64,000 bases of DNA from Ampelomyces quisqualis. Lineage: Eukaryota; Ascomycota; Dothideomycetes; Pleosporales; Phaeosphaeriaceae. Position 1 is the stretch's first letter. Every line of letters begins with the position of its first letter. Of the stretch, positions 1-9,352 are shown piece by piece. The stretch spans positions 2,170,001 to 2,234,000 of the forward strand of contig JAGTXZ010000003.1 of NCBI GenBank assembly GCA_018398575.1. The letters run 5' to 3'. The notes beneath the pieces were generated by a model that was not told the origin of the DNA, ran no database searches, and saw only the letters and a program-made list of their open reading frames with translations. Both the position numbers and the translations under genes were made by a program.

Positions 1-852
1 GACTTTTTAAAAAAGTTATATTTTTTTAGAATTTCTAAAAAGTTAACATTTATTTAGAATTAGGTTATATTCTTCTAGAATACATCTATATTATTACTTT
101 TAAATAAGGTTTTTTTAGTTAGTTTTAAAGATAAAATTTAGAATTAGTTTAGTTAACTTACACCTTTATTAAAGTAGTCTACTAGTAGATAGTACTTAGT
201 AAGGTAACTAGATAATTTATAAAAGTTACTCTACTTCTTATTTTTTTCTTTTTTTTTCTACTATTAGTATCTAGATAGCTAATTAATAGTTTTAATAGAG
301 TTACTAGATCTAGTAGAATAGCTACTTTTTATTTTATTATAATAGCTACTTTTAAGCTAGTAAATAAATTCTCTCTACTTTTAAATCTAGTAGTGTTAAG
401 ACTTAATAATCTATTATAGTATTATAGGCCTATATAGCTACTTTCTAATAGTCTAAAGATTACTTAATTTAGACTAGTATTAATAAAGTTCTAAGAGTAC
501 CTATCTTCTAATTTAGTAGTATATTACTAAATACTAATCTTAATTAAGTAATTTATATATTATTAAATAGCTAAATATAAAGTCTATAATTAAGTAAAGT
601 ATCTTATTACGCTAATATATAAATAGCTAGAGCTAGAATTTAATAAAAGTAGATACTACTCTAATTCTAACCTTTCTAGTACTATAGCCTACTTTTTACT
701 GTATTATAATAGCTACTTTTATTATACTAGAATAGCTACTTTTTATTCTATTATAATAGGCTAAGGTAACTATTTAGTATTTAACTCTAGAGTATTATTT
801 GATACTAGTATACTTTAAAAGTTTTATACTTAAAAAGTATTATATTATACTA

Positions 853-934
853 AAGTTATATACTCTTAGAATATCTTAATATACTTAAGTTACATACTCT
901 TAGAATATCTTAATATACTTAAGTTATATACTCT
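853..934. repeat. 34-bp tandem repeat, about 2.4 copies
   Basis: Two nearly identical 34-nt units lie head to tail (853-886 and 887-920), differing at one visible position (TTATAT versus TTACAT). A 14-nt partial third copy follows (921-934). Each unit begins AAGTTAYATACTCTTAG and ends in ATATACTT. The repeat lies inside the AT-rich block and codes for nothing. The single difference is a T/C transition, as expected for RIP or ordinary decay. Confidence 0.85.
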
Positions 935-960
935 ATTTAATAATAGCTAGTAGCTAATAG

Positions 961-1245
961 AATAACTTACTTTTATTATTATTATTATTAGTATTATTAT
1001 TTGTATTATTATTATTATTATTACTTATATATATATACGTACAAATATATAATATATAACGTGTATATACTATATATATATATACGTGTTATATACGTAT
1101 AGATATATTATATATTTATATATATATTACGTATGTATATATATATTATATGTGTATATACATATTATATGCGTATATATATATTACGTGTATATATACG
1201 TATTACGTGCGTGTATACGTATTATGTGCGTATACTTATAACTTT
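961..1245. repeat. TTA/ATT microsatellite followed by TA/ACGT-rich tract
   Basis: From about 961 to 1022 there is an imperfect (TTA)n run. It is followed to about 1245 by alternating TATATA blocks broken at intervals by ACGT, GTAT and GCGTATA words. The alternating purine-pyrimidine character is striking. The short open frame here encodes only Tyr/Ile/Val repeats and is an artefact of the repeat. Confidence 0.8.
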
Positions 1246-1800
1246 AAGGTCTAAGCTTTTAGATAAAAAAAGCGTATATAGACAGAAAATAACAAATCTA
1301 CACAACTACTATAAGAGCTATAGAACAAATTAATTCTTTTAAGTAAAAGAAAGAGGTAGAAGTAGTATAGACAGTTACTTTGCAAAAATTACAGGTTGTG
1401 TAGGGCTGCTGTGTAGGAGTTAGACTTAGGCTGTTAATAAGTAGATATACTAGGTCTATACTAGTATAGTACTATTAGAATACTAGGGTAGCTATATACG
1501 TTTTATATATATAGAAGCTAGAGTAGTGTTATAGTAGTATAGGTATATTACTATATAGCTAATAGCTCTATACTATAGTATTCTTATAATATATATATAC
1601 TACGTGTATAGTATATAATTAGCTACCTAGTAAAGCTACTACTATATTATCTACTACTTATATTAAGCTAGCGTAGGCTCTTAAATATAACGCGTATTAT
1701 AATATATTAATTTCTAGTATTAAGGTATAGTTCTATGTATATAGTAGAGTATAAGAGTTATAGTTTATATACTATATATTATGTAAAGGCTAACTTAATA

Positions 1801-2070
1801 GTAGAGAGCTTAGTACGCGCTGTCCTATATAGTATTCTTAAGTATCTCTTATAGATTACTATAGATAATAGTAAGGCGCTTCTTAAGTACTTAGTTTATA
1901 GTTAGTAGCTCTATTAAGATAAGATTGTATAGTAGTTGTTTCTAGAGCAAGGCGTACACTGTTCCTAGTCTATAGTGTTAAGATATCTTAAGAAGCAGAA
2001 CTAGACACTAAAGATAGAGCTATACAGTAATATAACGTGCTTCAATCTATTATATAACTGTTGTGGCAGG
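1801..2070 (+). pseudogene. RIP-degraded DDE-type transposase remnant (helix-turn-helix part)
   Basis: Read in the plus frame through position 1873, codons 1873-2032 give a recognisable transposase-like string interrupted by seven stops, six TAG and one TAA. Examples are LLKYLVYS**LY*DKIV, then LFLEQGVHCS*SIVLRYLK, then KKQN*T. In Tc1/mariner-like fungal transposases the DNA-binding region reads approximately like LYQDEMVxFLxxEFxxxVSQSTxxRxLKxxGW (family knowledge, from memory). The stops fall where Gln or Trp would be expected, so each could be explained by C-to-T change on one strand or the other, the RIP signature. Upstream codons from 1801 stay in frame but are hard to place. No terminal inverted repeats were identified. 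A protein-profile search of the translation with stops masked would settle the family. Confidence 0.6.
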
Positions 2071-2286
2071 GCTGCACAGCTTAATTCTTACAAAACGCGT
2101 TTTCTGGCCAAAATTGGGGGCGAACGCGCCAGTGCGCCAAGATTTCCCCGATCTTTGCATACAATAGATCGCCAGCCCACGCGATCGCCACGTGCACGGG
2201 CACGGTACTTCAGACCTCAGTCCTGAATCCTACCGACCATGCGATATGATTTTTCGCCCTTACGAGCACGACTTAAATGATTCTTG

Positions 2287-4272
2287 TATCAATTCTCGTG
2301 GTATTTTCTAACGAGCTCAAGATGACACTTGAGGAGATGACCGCAGTTGCCCTGCATCGTAGCGAAGCAGCCTGCCAGCTTGCCGCTCATCGTCTCGATG
2401 ACCTCTTTCAACCATCGAAACGTATCGACTCTGTGAAATTCCAAAAGAGAATTCACGCCACTTAGTATCCATTCTTGCACTTCGAATGTGCAGTAATGGT
2501 ATGCGACAACGAAACTGGGCCCTGTGTGCAGCGCACCCATAGGTTTGCTGGCCCAGGCATCTTCCCAAGTCTTGCTGATTTCGGCAGCGACTAATCGGGA
2601 TGCAGATTGAAGCTTGTATATTTTGGGGTCGAATGGTGGAAGAAGTCGCATCATGACTTTGTTCACCAAAATTTGAAAAGACCAGAAACAACCATATCCT
2701 GTCATGTCACGCCAGCTAGTGAAGTGGTATGACATCGCTACTGGGCTTTTCTCTTCTATTGAGGGTAGCTCGAAAGGTGCCGAGCCATTCGTGATCTTTG
2801 AGTTCAATCGAGCCCCCTAGACTGCAAAGAGTCTCTTTGAGCCTTGGTACCCGTTCTAACAAAGCGAAACGTGCAGGCAGAATCTTGAATACATGTTTAG
2901 GAGGGTACGGTATGTCAACAGGCTGGAGGTTGCTCAAATTGTCGAAACTATCGAACCTGTCGGGCGAGAAGTCGAGCGATGGACAGGTCTCAGATCAGGT
3001 CTCATTGATGTTGTTGTTGGTTTCGAATATGGATCCAATGTCAAAGTTGAGCATCTCGCTCACATTTTGATACAAATGTTAATACGAAGGTTGATATCTG
3101 GTATCCTTGAGGTCCTTGAGAATACCGGGCAGATCTGCCATGTACTGTATGACATCTGCATAGAGGCACTCCTATAAGCCAAGCCCATTCTTGTTGAGAG
3201 CAAGGTCACGCCACTCTGGCGAGGCTAGAAAGCACGGTTTACATTCGTATATCAATGTCACAATCTGCAAATCGGTGTCTCAGTATCAGTCCACCAACGA
3301 CGCAACCTTCGCCCAAGTCTTCAAGTGTGTGAAACATGGATGGGCAGGCGATCGACAGATCTCAACTTACAATGCCATCTCTACTGGAGTGTAGTAGCTC
3401 TTTCGTTAACGAATCTTGGAACTTTTCTGGGCCTTTTAGTTCCATCAAGCGCCCCGCACCACCTGCGTGTGCCAAGTAACGATTGCCAGGTCTTGGACCG
3501 GCGAGTGCCTGGATTCCTGAGTTAATCATGGAGTGATACAGTGTGAAGAAAAGGTTACCTCAACCAAGCTTAGCAATACTGAAGCGCAGAGTGTGTTGGC
3601 TGACATTCCTTGATTAGAATCCTCAAGGCAGGTCTGTAGAGCCTTGATCGCTCCGACGTAAAGTTGCAGGCTCACCATCCTTAAAGCGGTTTTCTTTTGG
3701 GCCAGCGATGTAAGGCCCCGAAAGCGGATGTACGAATTCCAAAACTGCCCGTTTTCGTAGCTGCTATCAAAGCACACGCGAGGTCATGGTGTTGCGATGG
3801 TGGTGGATGCCTCAGAAATGCCGACCTCGGCGGACTCAAAGTATTCATACTGGAGAGTCGTGGCGATTGTTTTTGGAGGCTGAAGCCATTGTGAAGGATA
3901 CGAAACTTGTGAAAAACGGAGCTGTTGTCCGCAAATTTTTACTGAGTTGCTTCAGACTTCTGGATTGATGACCTATGCGTCTATAGTCAACACTTGATAT
4001 GGTTCCAATCTGGGCCCCAGGTCCCTGAAGATATGTCGGGACGGAGGGCCAGGGCAACTCTTTCTATTCTTTTGACAATTTAAACAACTTGGCCACGTCT
4101 CGTCTTACGGACCATTAGGTCGCTTGACTGTGAGGAAGCGATTGTGGGAAGGGCCGTACCACACCCTGTTACTGGTCAGATCGTATACAGAACATGCGAT
4201 ACACATGTACTACTTACTGATTTTCTGTTTACGGCATATATCACAGCCAATACTCTTCGGAACGCCATACAT
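2287..4272 (-). pseudogene. Broken Zn2Cys6 fungal transcription factor
   Basis: The minus strand carries collinear pieces of a C6 zinc-cluster regulator with the fungal-specific middle domain. The start at 4272 reads MYGVPKSIGCDICRKQKI, followed by a GTAAGT donor. After a putative intron, 4104-3973 gives DETWPSCLNCQKNRKSCP and ends at an in-frame TAG. The third cysteine of the cluster is not recovered at that junction. Further pieces lie at about 3962-3845, 3842-3787 (shifted frame, then TGA at 3784-3786), and 3783-3564 (LQLYVGAIKALQTCLED). An intron from about 3563 leads to an AHAGGAGRLMELKGPEKF block at about 3470-3420, then FLASPEWRDLALNKNG with TAG at 3172-3174. The last part is an intact 172-codon reading frame, 2807-2289. 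Several frameshifts and stops in otherwise family-like sequence indicate a pseudogene. The gene lies directly beside the AT-rich block. Confidence 0.75.
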
Positions 4273-4832
4273 GTTGAGCAATCTTTCTGGTGAGCGATCT
4301 GTCAAAGGGTCTTCGTTAAGTTTTGCGTCTTTGAGCTTGTTTGTACTTGGGTCATATATAGAGCATTATGCGATGCGTCGCAGACCCATATGAAAGGTGA
4401 TGCTAATCGAAGCAGACAGCTGGATTGCCGTTCTATTTACGCTTCTTGGATGGATAGCGGGCGAGGCTTAGGCCCACGGGACTGTTTTCTGTCCATCTCA
4501 GAGTAGCGGTCGATAGGGCCTCTAGGTAAGTATGCAGGCGACTGCACGTGTTCGCAGCATGCATCTTAATCGAGCTGGTGCAGAGGTGACCGAATGCGAT
4601 GCCTCCCTTATGGGTACAGAAAATGAGGCTAAGCCGCTAATACATGCGTTAGTCTGCTTTGTGCTATTTTACCTTCTACTGCCGTTCCCCTAAGTGATGA
4701 TGCAGACCCGATCCCGGAAACGACCTCTCTGAAATTCAGGAAGATTAGGTGCAGATGCTTCACACGGTATGGATGTAAAAAATGTCGTTGGTATCGAAAC
4801 TTCCCATACAGTTACCTGCCTCCTCTCCGATT
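4273..4832. other. Intergenic, no gene seen
   Basis: This 560-bp stretch lies upstream of the zinc-cluster pseudogene and downstream of the ATM1 stop. I see no family-like reading frame. A CACGTG occurs near 4545. Confidence 0.6.
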
Positions 4833-7064
4833 CTATTTCTCCTTGCCGTCATCCCCCTCATCATCCTCCTTGATATCCGCAAACAACGTCTCCTGCGCAC
4901 TCCACAATTCACTATACAATCCTCCACGATCAATCAACTTCTCATGCGTGCCCAGCTCAGCGACGTTTCCATCCTTTAATACGATGATAACGTCTGAATC
5001 GTATATCGTGCGGAGCCTGTGCGCCACGAAGACGGAGGTGCGTTTTTTTTCCTTCACTAGGGAGTTGATGTGTGAAAGGAGGGCTTGTTCAGTGTGAGTG
5101 TCTAGGGCGGAAGTCTGAAATTGATCTATCAGCATGGCTTTGGGGACGGGAGTCAAGCAGGGTGTGACGTACAGCTTCATCAAAGAACAATAACGGCGGG
5201 TCTTTAAGTATCAATCGCGCAACCGCGAGACGCTGTTTTTCGCCGCCGGAAATCATCATGCCGCGCTCTCCTACCATGGTGTTGTACCCATCGGGAAAGC
5301 CGCTGATGCTATCGTGTATATGCGCTCGGCGAGCAGCTTCAAAAACTTGCTCTTCTGAGGCGGCGAGGTTGCCGTAGTGGATGTTGTGCAGGATGGTGTT
5401 GTTAAAGAGAGGTGTATCTTGAGGTACGACGCCGATGGCGCGGCGCAAGCTGTCGAGGGACACGTCGCGGATGTCTTGACCGTCAATGAGGATACGGCCT
5501 TCTTGGGCGTCGTAGTAGCGGAAGAGAAGGCGGAGAATGGTCGATTTACCGCAGCCACTGGGGCCCACGATGGCGATTTTCTTGCCGGCGGGGATGGTGA
5601 GGTTGAGGTGCTTGATGATGGGGCGGTCGGGGCGGTAGCCGAATGATACGTTTTCAAATCTGATTTCGCCCTTGGAGAAGCGAAGGGGTGGCGCGTTTGG
5701 CTTGTCCTTGACTTGGACATTGACCTTTTGGAGGTTGAAGAGGGTCTCCATATCTAAGAGACTCTGCCTCAGTTCACGATACATGGACCCTAGAAAATTC
5801 AGGGGCACGGAAAGCTGGAAGACGAGCTGGTTTACCATGACCAAGTCGCCAACAGTCAACTGTCCAGTTGCGACACCACTGCAGGCCAAGTACATCATGG
5901 CGGTCAGGGCAGACGAGAAGATGATGTTCTGTCCCGAGTTCAGGAAAGCGAGGGATGTTGCGACGTTGATTGAGGCCTTCTCATATGCTTGTAGGGATGT
6001 GTCGTAGCGACCAACCTCGTACTTTTCGTTATTGAAGTACTGGGTGTGATTAGTGACAGCAATGATGGTGTGCGGGCGAAGGCGCATACCTTGACAGCCT
6101 CGTAATTGATCATGGAATCGACAGCAACAGTAGCTGCCTTGTTGTCGGCAGCATTGGCCTGCTTCCTGAACTTTGTTCGCCACGATGTGGTCAGTATGGT
6201 GAAGGCGGAGTAGGCGGTCATGGTGGTGCCTGTGATGATGGCGAACTGCCAGCCATATTGGTAGGTCTAGCCATATCAGTGCACGACCAGCAGTCACATG
6301 GCATGGTCAACGCACCAGGATTCCGCAGACCAGCGAGATCTCCAGGGCTGTCGGCAAGATGTGAAATACCATCGAGGTCAGCAGAAAGCTGATAGCCTTG
6401 GTGCCTCGGTCAATTGCCCTAGTCAGTCCTCCTGTTTGTCTGGTGAGGTGGAAGCTCAGGTCCAGCTTGAGCAAATGCTCGTATACGCTGCAAGCCACCT
6501 TCCTGATGGCCTTCTGTGCGACGCTGGCAAAGACTGCGTTTCGGACTTCTTGGGACACGGTAGCGCCCATGCGGGTGATGCCGTCTGTTTCACCCTGTCT
6601 CAGTCGAGTTCCGAGGGAAGCGCGTTGGTTGATGTTGGCTTACATGCCATGATCATGGAGCCCGCCACGGTCCAGGCCGTGCCTCCGACTGCCAGAAAGT
6701 CGACGTTCATCGAGTCGACAATGCTCTTGAAGTAGAACGGCACTTGGACATTGAGCAGCTTTGCGCCGACCAGCAGGCCGACGCTCAGGCCGACGCGGGA
6801 GCGTGTGCCCAGATTGTCCTTGGGCCACAGGTACTGCGACATCTCCCTCATGATGGCCCAGTCCGCCCTGCGCTGCTGCTGGGAGCTCAGGGCGTGCTCC
6901 TGCAGGGGGACAGCCCCCGTGGAGGCGGCGGGCAGGGGCCGCTGGCCCTGGGCCTCTTTTCTGTGGAGCGGCGAGGAGGTGAAGACGCGCGTGGCACGGC
7001 GGGGGGCCAGGCGCAGCCCGTGTGCGGCGCGGGCGAGTGGTGGGAGCAGCATGGCGAGGCTCAC
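4833..7064 (-). CDS. ATM1: Mitochondrial iron-sulfur cluster ABC transporter Atm1
   Basis: Half-size ABC exporter of the mitochondrial inner membrane. In yeast, Atm1 exports a glutathione-linked sulfur compound needed for cytosolic and nuclear Fe-S proteins (family knowledge). Five exons: 7064-6644, 6584-6316, 6266-6090, 6039-5173 and 5114-4833. They join in frame to 671 codons plus stop, and introns are 49-59 nt. The N-terminus is Arg-rich and nearly free of acidic residues, like a mitochondrial presequence. The membrane half contains the family-typical RQTGGLTRAIDRGTK and FLLTSMVFHILPT. Walker A is GPSGCGKST (G448), the signature is ISGGEKQRLAVARL, and Walker B is LLFFDEATSALD, split by the last intron after DEA. 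The length is normal for the family. The gene is divergent from AIM24, with 146 bp between start codons. Confidence 0.95.
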
Positions 7065-7210
7065 ATGACCAGCTCTGCGAGGGGACCACGGGACTTCGCA
7101 GGGTGGAGAGAGAAGGGCCCTGCACGTGCATCATAGATGGCTCCCACGCCCCGCGCCCTCCCCCAAGCACCATCCCCCATCACCGGCAACAGCCGCACAG
7201 CCGCACCGCC
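7065..7210. promoter_or_regulatory. Shared divergent promoter ATM1/AIM24
   Basis: Only 146 bp separate the ATM1 start (minus) from the AIM24 start (plus). The segment contains the perfect 10-bp palindrome TGCACGTGCA (7121-7130) with a CACGTG core, and TCACATGAC near 7062-7070 by the ATM1 side. No clear TATA box is visible. CACGTG is the classical bHLH/Cbf1-type site (known); that it functions here is inference. Confidence 0.55.
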
Positions 7211-8451
7211 ATGCCACGACCGCCTGCCCCGCCCTGGACCTCTGCGCAGGCTGCTGCGCGCCGCACGTGTGCCGCCCCTTCACGCCCACCACGCGTTGGC
7301 GCGCGATGCATCACCATGCATGCGGCCAGCTCGGCCTCGGCGCTTGACCCGCAGGCCACTGCCCAGGTCGATGCGCCCGACGCCCGCTTCCACGTCATCG
7401 GCACGCCCTTCTCGCTCCTCTCCGTCTCCCTCGCGGCCTCGCAGACGCTCTACACCCGCCGCGGCACACTCGTCGGCCTCAGCGGCAAGGCCGAAAACAC
7501 GCTCTCGACCCTCTCCTTGCTCGAGCCGTTTCGGCGCGCTCCCGTCGGCATTCCCTTCCTCTACCAGAAAGTCTCGTCGACGAGTCCTGTCACAGCACTA
7601 GTCTCGACCAAGTCGCCCATATCAAGCATCGTCTCGGTCAGCCTGGACGGAAGGCAGGACTGGGTCATTAGCCAAAGGCAGGCGCTGCTCGCATGGACGG
7701 GGCATTCTCTGAAGTTGACGCCGCAGTACAATGTGAAGCTGGGCCTTGCCAACTGGGGAAACACGTGCATCACTGGAAGAGGACTGCTGGCATTGGCAGG
7801 AAGTGGACAGATCTACCAAGTGCAGGTCAAAGCTGGTGAGGGCTATGTTGCTCATCCAAGGCACGACCAAGATTCCGCCCACTGCGGTACCATTGGCTAA
7901 CGGCAGTGCAGCAACGTCGTAGCATACACAGCCTCTAGCACACCACCTCTGCCATATCGCTTCAAGTCGTCAAACCTGCGCTTCCAGGTCCCTGACCTCG
8001 GTTTCGCCACACTGGTCCAGAGAGTCAGGTTCTTCAGAGTCATGGGCGAGACCGCCACATGGCGAGCACTGGCCAACACATACTACACATTGAAGACCTG
8101 GATGCGGAGAACTATATGGGGTGATAGGGTACGTCTGGCGTACCAGAAAGAAGACAAGCCCATGCTAACGAGATGTAGCTCTTCCTGCGCTTCCACGGCC
8201 CCGCAACACTACTCGTTCAGTCCCGTGCTTCACGCCTCAGCCATGTCCTCAGCCTCAGAGACGTCAACGAGATCGCGGAAAGCCCTCCAGGCGCGGTCCA
8301 AGACGCAGTAACCCGCAAGATCAAGGAGGAGATCAAGGAGATTGCGGCCACTGGCACAATACCACCTTTAGCCTCAACGGATCCGTCAGGGACTCTACGG
8401 TATGCTACCATAAAGGATGGAAAGGCGGAATTCGAGAAGTCTTTCCCTTGA
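7211..8451 (+). CDS. AIM24: Altered inheritance of mitochondria protein 24
   Basis: Mitochondrial inner-membrane protein of the AIM24 family, linked in yeast to cristae and MICOS organisation (family knowledge). Three exons, 7211-7860, 7912-8128 and 8179-8451, total 379 codons plus stop. The start was chosen at MPRPPAPPWTSAQAAARR because it gives an Arg/Ala-rich, acid-free leader; the open frame continues further upstream. Family hallmarks are GTPFSLLSVSLAASQTLYTRRGTLVGLSGK (positions about 60-90), LLEPFRRAPVG, ALLAWTG, NWGN and GRGLLALAG, VAHPSNVVAYT across intron 1, and PPLPYRFKSSNLRFQVP. Intron 1 (7861-7911) starts with GC rather than GT; it has a GCTAAC branch site, and using it is the only way to obtain the conserved SNVVAY. 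Intron 2 (8129-8178) is GT-AG. Confidence 0.9.
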
Positions 8452-8962
8452 AGCGATACTGTACAATCTGTAGAATTATGATACCTTTGCTGCGCGAGAA
8501 GGCAGTAGCTCTCTCTCACCAAGGTCTCACACCTCACACCATTCGCCAATTTCAAATGAGATTACCTGTAGAGCACGTATGCCAGAGTCAAGAAATCGAT
8601 AAAAACTCAGCGGAGCAATTGCTAGGCAGGGAACCTGGATCCATGCATATCCGTAAAACAACCTTGGAACATGCCACCATCATATGCCGGCAGTGCCAGC
8701 CAGCCTCCCCAGCCTTCTTGGCAGCCTACGTCATCACCCACCCTAAACCAACGCCTCTACTCCAAAACATGCAATTGATCTTCACATTGTGTGTTCTACT
8801 TCAGCCACCCTGTATATATCCTTTCTGTCCCTTACTACAGTTCAATTGACTTACTCTGTACTCGCTCACTCATACCATCCCCTGCTGTGTAGCATCGACA
8901 TCCCGAGGTTCCATCACAACCCCATTCTCAATCTGAACCACTCGACTCGCAACGACATCACA
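8452..8962. other. Intergenic between AIM24 and small basic gene
   Basis: This 511-bp stretch holds the AIM24 3' flank and the promoter of the next gene. An upstream in-frame ATG at 8789 would add 58 hydrophobic, poorly structured residues to the next gene; I treat that as leader sequence. A pyrimidine-rich TATATATCC segment lies near 8814-8822. No other gene is seen. Confidence 0.5.
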
Positions 8963-9352
8963 ATGTGCATAATGAAATCCTACGAGACCCGTGGCCGCAC
9001 CGTCGTCGACCCGCCACCCCGCCGCGGAAATTACACTTCCCACCCACCCGCAGGCGTCATGCGTTTACCCCGTGAGTGGCGGCGATCAGAGAGTTATAGT
9101 GATGATGGGAGATATGTTGAGTATAGGTACGCGTTTCCGCTTCCCATTGTAAAATACTTCTCTTTATCTGATTGTTTGTTTAGACGATCGCAACCAAGAG
9201 CTATTGAATACATTGAGGAGCCACGGCGGAGTACGCATCGCGCGAGGAGTGTGAGTCGGAGGAGGATCAGTGAGGTTGAGGTGAGAGAGCCGAGGGGGAG
9301 TTTTGTTGATGAGAGGGCTGTGAGGAGAAGTGTGAGTAGGGTTAGGTATTGA
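8963..9352 (+). CDS. Small Arg/Ser-rich basic protein, unknown function
   Basis: I do not recognise a function. Two exons, 8963-9126 and 9184-9352, give 110 codons plus stop, starting MCIMKSYETRGRTVVDPPPR. The intron (9127-9183, GTACGC to TTTAG) is 57 nt and contains no stop, so it can also be read through; spliced, EYRRSQPRAIEYIEEPRR joins smoothly. The protein is rich in Arg, Ser and Glu with RS-like runs in the second half (RARSVSRRRISEVEVREPR) and has no membrane segment or signal peptide. The purine-rich coding strand looks like real coding sequence, and the MC(I/W) start followed by a charged low-complexity body resembles the product at 34730-35437, though relatedness is not shown. Confidence 0.6.
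   Translation: MCIMKSYETRGRTVVDPPPRRGNYTSHPPAGVMRLPREWRRSESYSDDGRYVEYRYAFPLPIVKYFSLSDCLFRRSQPRAIEYIEEPRRSTHRARSVSRRRISEVEVREPRGSFVDERAVRRSVSRVRY

Larger units (their letters stand above)
1..2090. repeat. AT-rich, RIP-like gene-free block
   Basis: About 2.1 kb of very AT-rich sequence dominated by TA, CTA and TAG steps. It has no credible open gene on either strand. The block ends sharply near position 2090, where balanced-composition sequence with CpG-containing words begins. Excess TpA and loss of CpA/TpG are what repeat-induced point mutation leaves in filamentous ascomycetes (known biology); here I infer it from composition and from the stop-ridden transposase relic at its right end. The motif AATAGCTACTTTTTATT and variants recur near 319-360 and 683-765, which suggests old internal repeats. 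No telomere repeats (TTAGGG/CCCTAA) are visible, so a chromosome end is not shown. Confidence 0.8.

Noticed and set aside
1..120. Possible telomere at the left edge
   Set aside because: No TTAGGG or CCCTAA arrays are present. The AT-rich block could equally be internal.
1133..1333. 66-codon frame of Tyr/Ile/Val repeats
   Set aside because: Encoded by the TA/ACGT microsatellite; not a protein.
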